Shown piece by piece: positions 63,555 to 64,000 of a DNA stretch of 64,000 nucleotides. The position numbers were made by a program, and so were the translations under genes. The stretch is from Leuctra nigra (taxonomy: Eukaryota; Arthropoda; Insecta; Plecoptera; Leuctridae). The number at the start of each line of letters is the position of its first letter. Position 1 is the stretch's first letter. The notes under the pieces were generated by a model. That model searched no databases, was not told the DNA's origin, and saw nothing but the letters and a program-made list of their open reading frames with translations. Where the stretch lies: NCBI GenBank assembly GCA_934045905.1, contig OW203766.1:20578309-20642308 (forward strand). The letters run 5' to 3'.

Positions 63555-64000
63555 ACGCGGGTGAGATGGATCCTTTTTATGTGTGTGTTATTGTGTTGTA
63601 CCTTATTCAGTGTTTATATGTTTTTAAGTGTATTTTTTGAGATGAATTGATTCTTTTTTGTTGAGGCGGGCTAGGATGGTATTTTTTTTTATGTATTTGT
63701 TAATTGTATTGTACCTATTTAAGTGTTTATATGTTTTTAAGTGTATTTTATAAGATGAATTGATTTTTTTTGTTTAGGTGGGCTGAGATGGTATTTTTTT
63801 GTATGTATTTGTAATTGTATTGTACCTAATTAAGTGTTTATATGTTTTTAAGTGTATTTTATAAGATGAATTGATTTTTTTTGTTGAGGCAGGCTGGGAT
63901 GGTATTTTTTTTGTGTATTTGTAATTGTATTGTACCTAATTGAGTGTTTATATGTTTTTAAGTGTATTTTATAAGATTAATTGATTTTTTTTGTTGAGGC
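63555..64000. repeat. Tandem repeat of about 110-113 bp, running off the right edge
   Basis: GTGTTTATATGTTTTTAAGT occurs at 63610, 63723, 63834 and 63944, with GATGAATTGATT and TTGTTGAGGC(G/A)GGCT in each unit. The copies are very similar. The stretch 63061-63554 shows no gene. Confidence 0.92.

Overview
This is nuclear DNA of an arthropod, most likely an insect. The evidence is an ionotropic-receptor gene, a trithorax protein with the insect-type C4 zinc finger, spliced genes with GT-AG introns up to about 10.7 kb, AT-rich intergenic DNA and very dense mobile elements. I cannot fix the species or order from sequence alone; the style (short TA/GGTACC-rich repeats, many small inverted-repeat elements) recalls Hemiptera, but that is only an impression.

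Layout. 1-825: a tandem array of a 306-bp unit, each carrying a tRNA-like gene on the minus strand. 1442-16960 (minus): seven coding exons of trithorax (trx, KMT2A/B family histone H3K4 methyltransferase), complete from its start codon to the middle of the SET domain; the last exon lies left of the window. 16961-17536: a 576-bp gap between trx and the divergently transcribed Rpb7 (RNA polymerase II subunit, five exons, 17537-22237). 22358-22951: Chmp1 (ESCRT-III), only 120 bp after the Rpb7 stop. 23726-45471 (minus): a nine-exon SLC17/sialin-type transporter whose introns hold most of the repeats. 56924-62562 (minus): the last three exons of an ionotropic receptor (IR); its 5' part lies right of the window. 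The coding genes are unrelated in function, apart from trx and Rpb7 both acting in transcription.

Mobile DNA is the most informative part. Two partial non-LTR reverse transcriptases (7.7-9.3 kb and 51.0-52.6 kb), a remnant of a third, a 5S-rRNA-derived SINE, a tRNA-derived SINE, TTAA-flanked piggyBac-like MITEs, TA-flanked Tc1/mariner-like MITEs and hAT-like elements with 8-bp duplications and G-runs are all visible. Two families I could not match to a named family dominate. Family Y (about 0.6-1.4 kb) starts near CTAGGAAAACGCTC and ends near GACGCTCGCTACGCTCGCTC. Family X (about 1.3-3.8 kb, four copies) has a 5' block bounded by long inverted repeats, a middle of 118-bp repeats holding TGACGTCA, CTTCCGG and ATGGCGGC motifs, and a 3' hairpin ending in CTAG. 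One X copy sits inside a Y copy, and the Y sequence resumes on its far side, so X moved as one unit. This is the best candidate for something undescribed.

All exon boundaries were read by eye from GT/AG sites, reading-frame continuity and family knowledge; residue positions are approximate. No alignment or database search was run.
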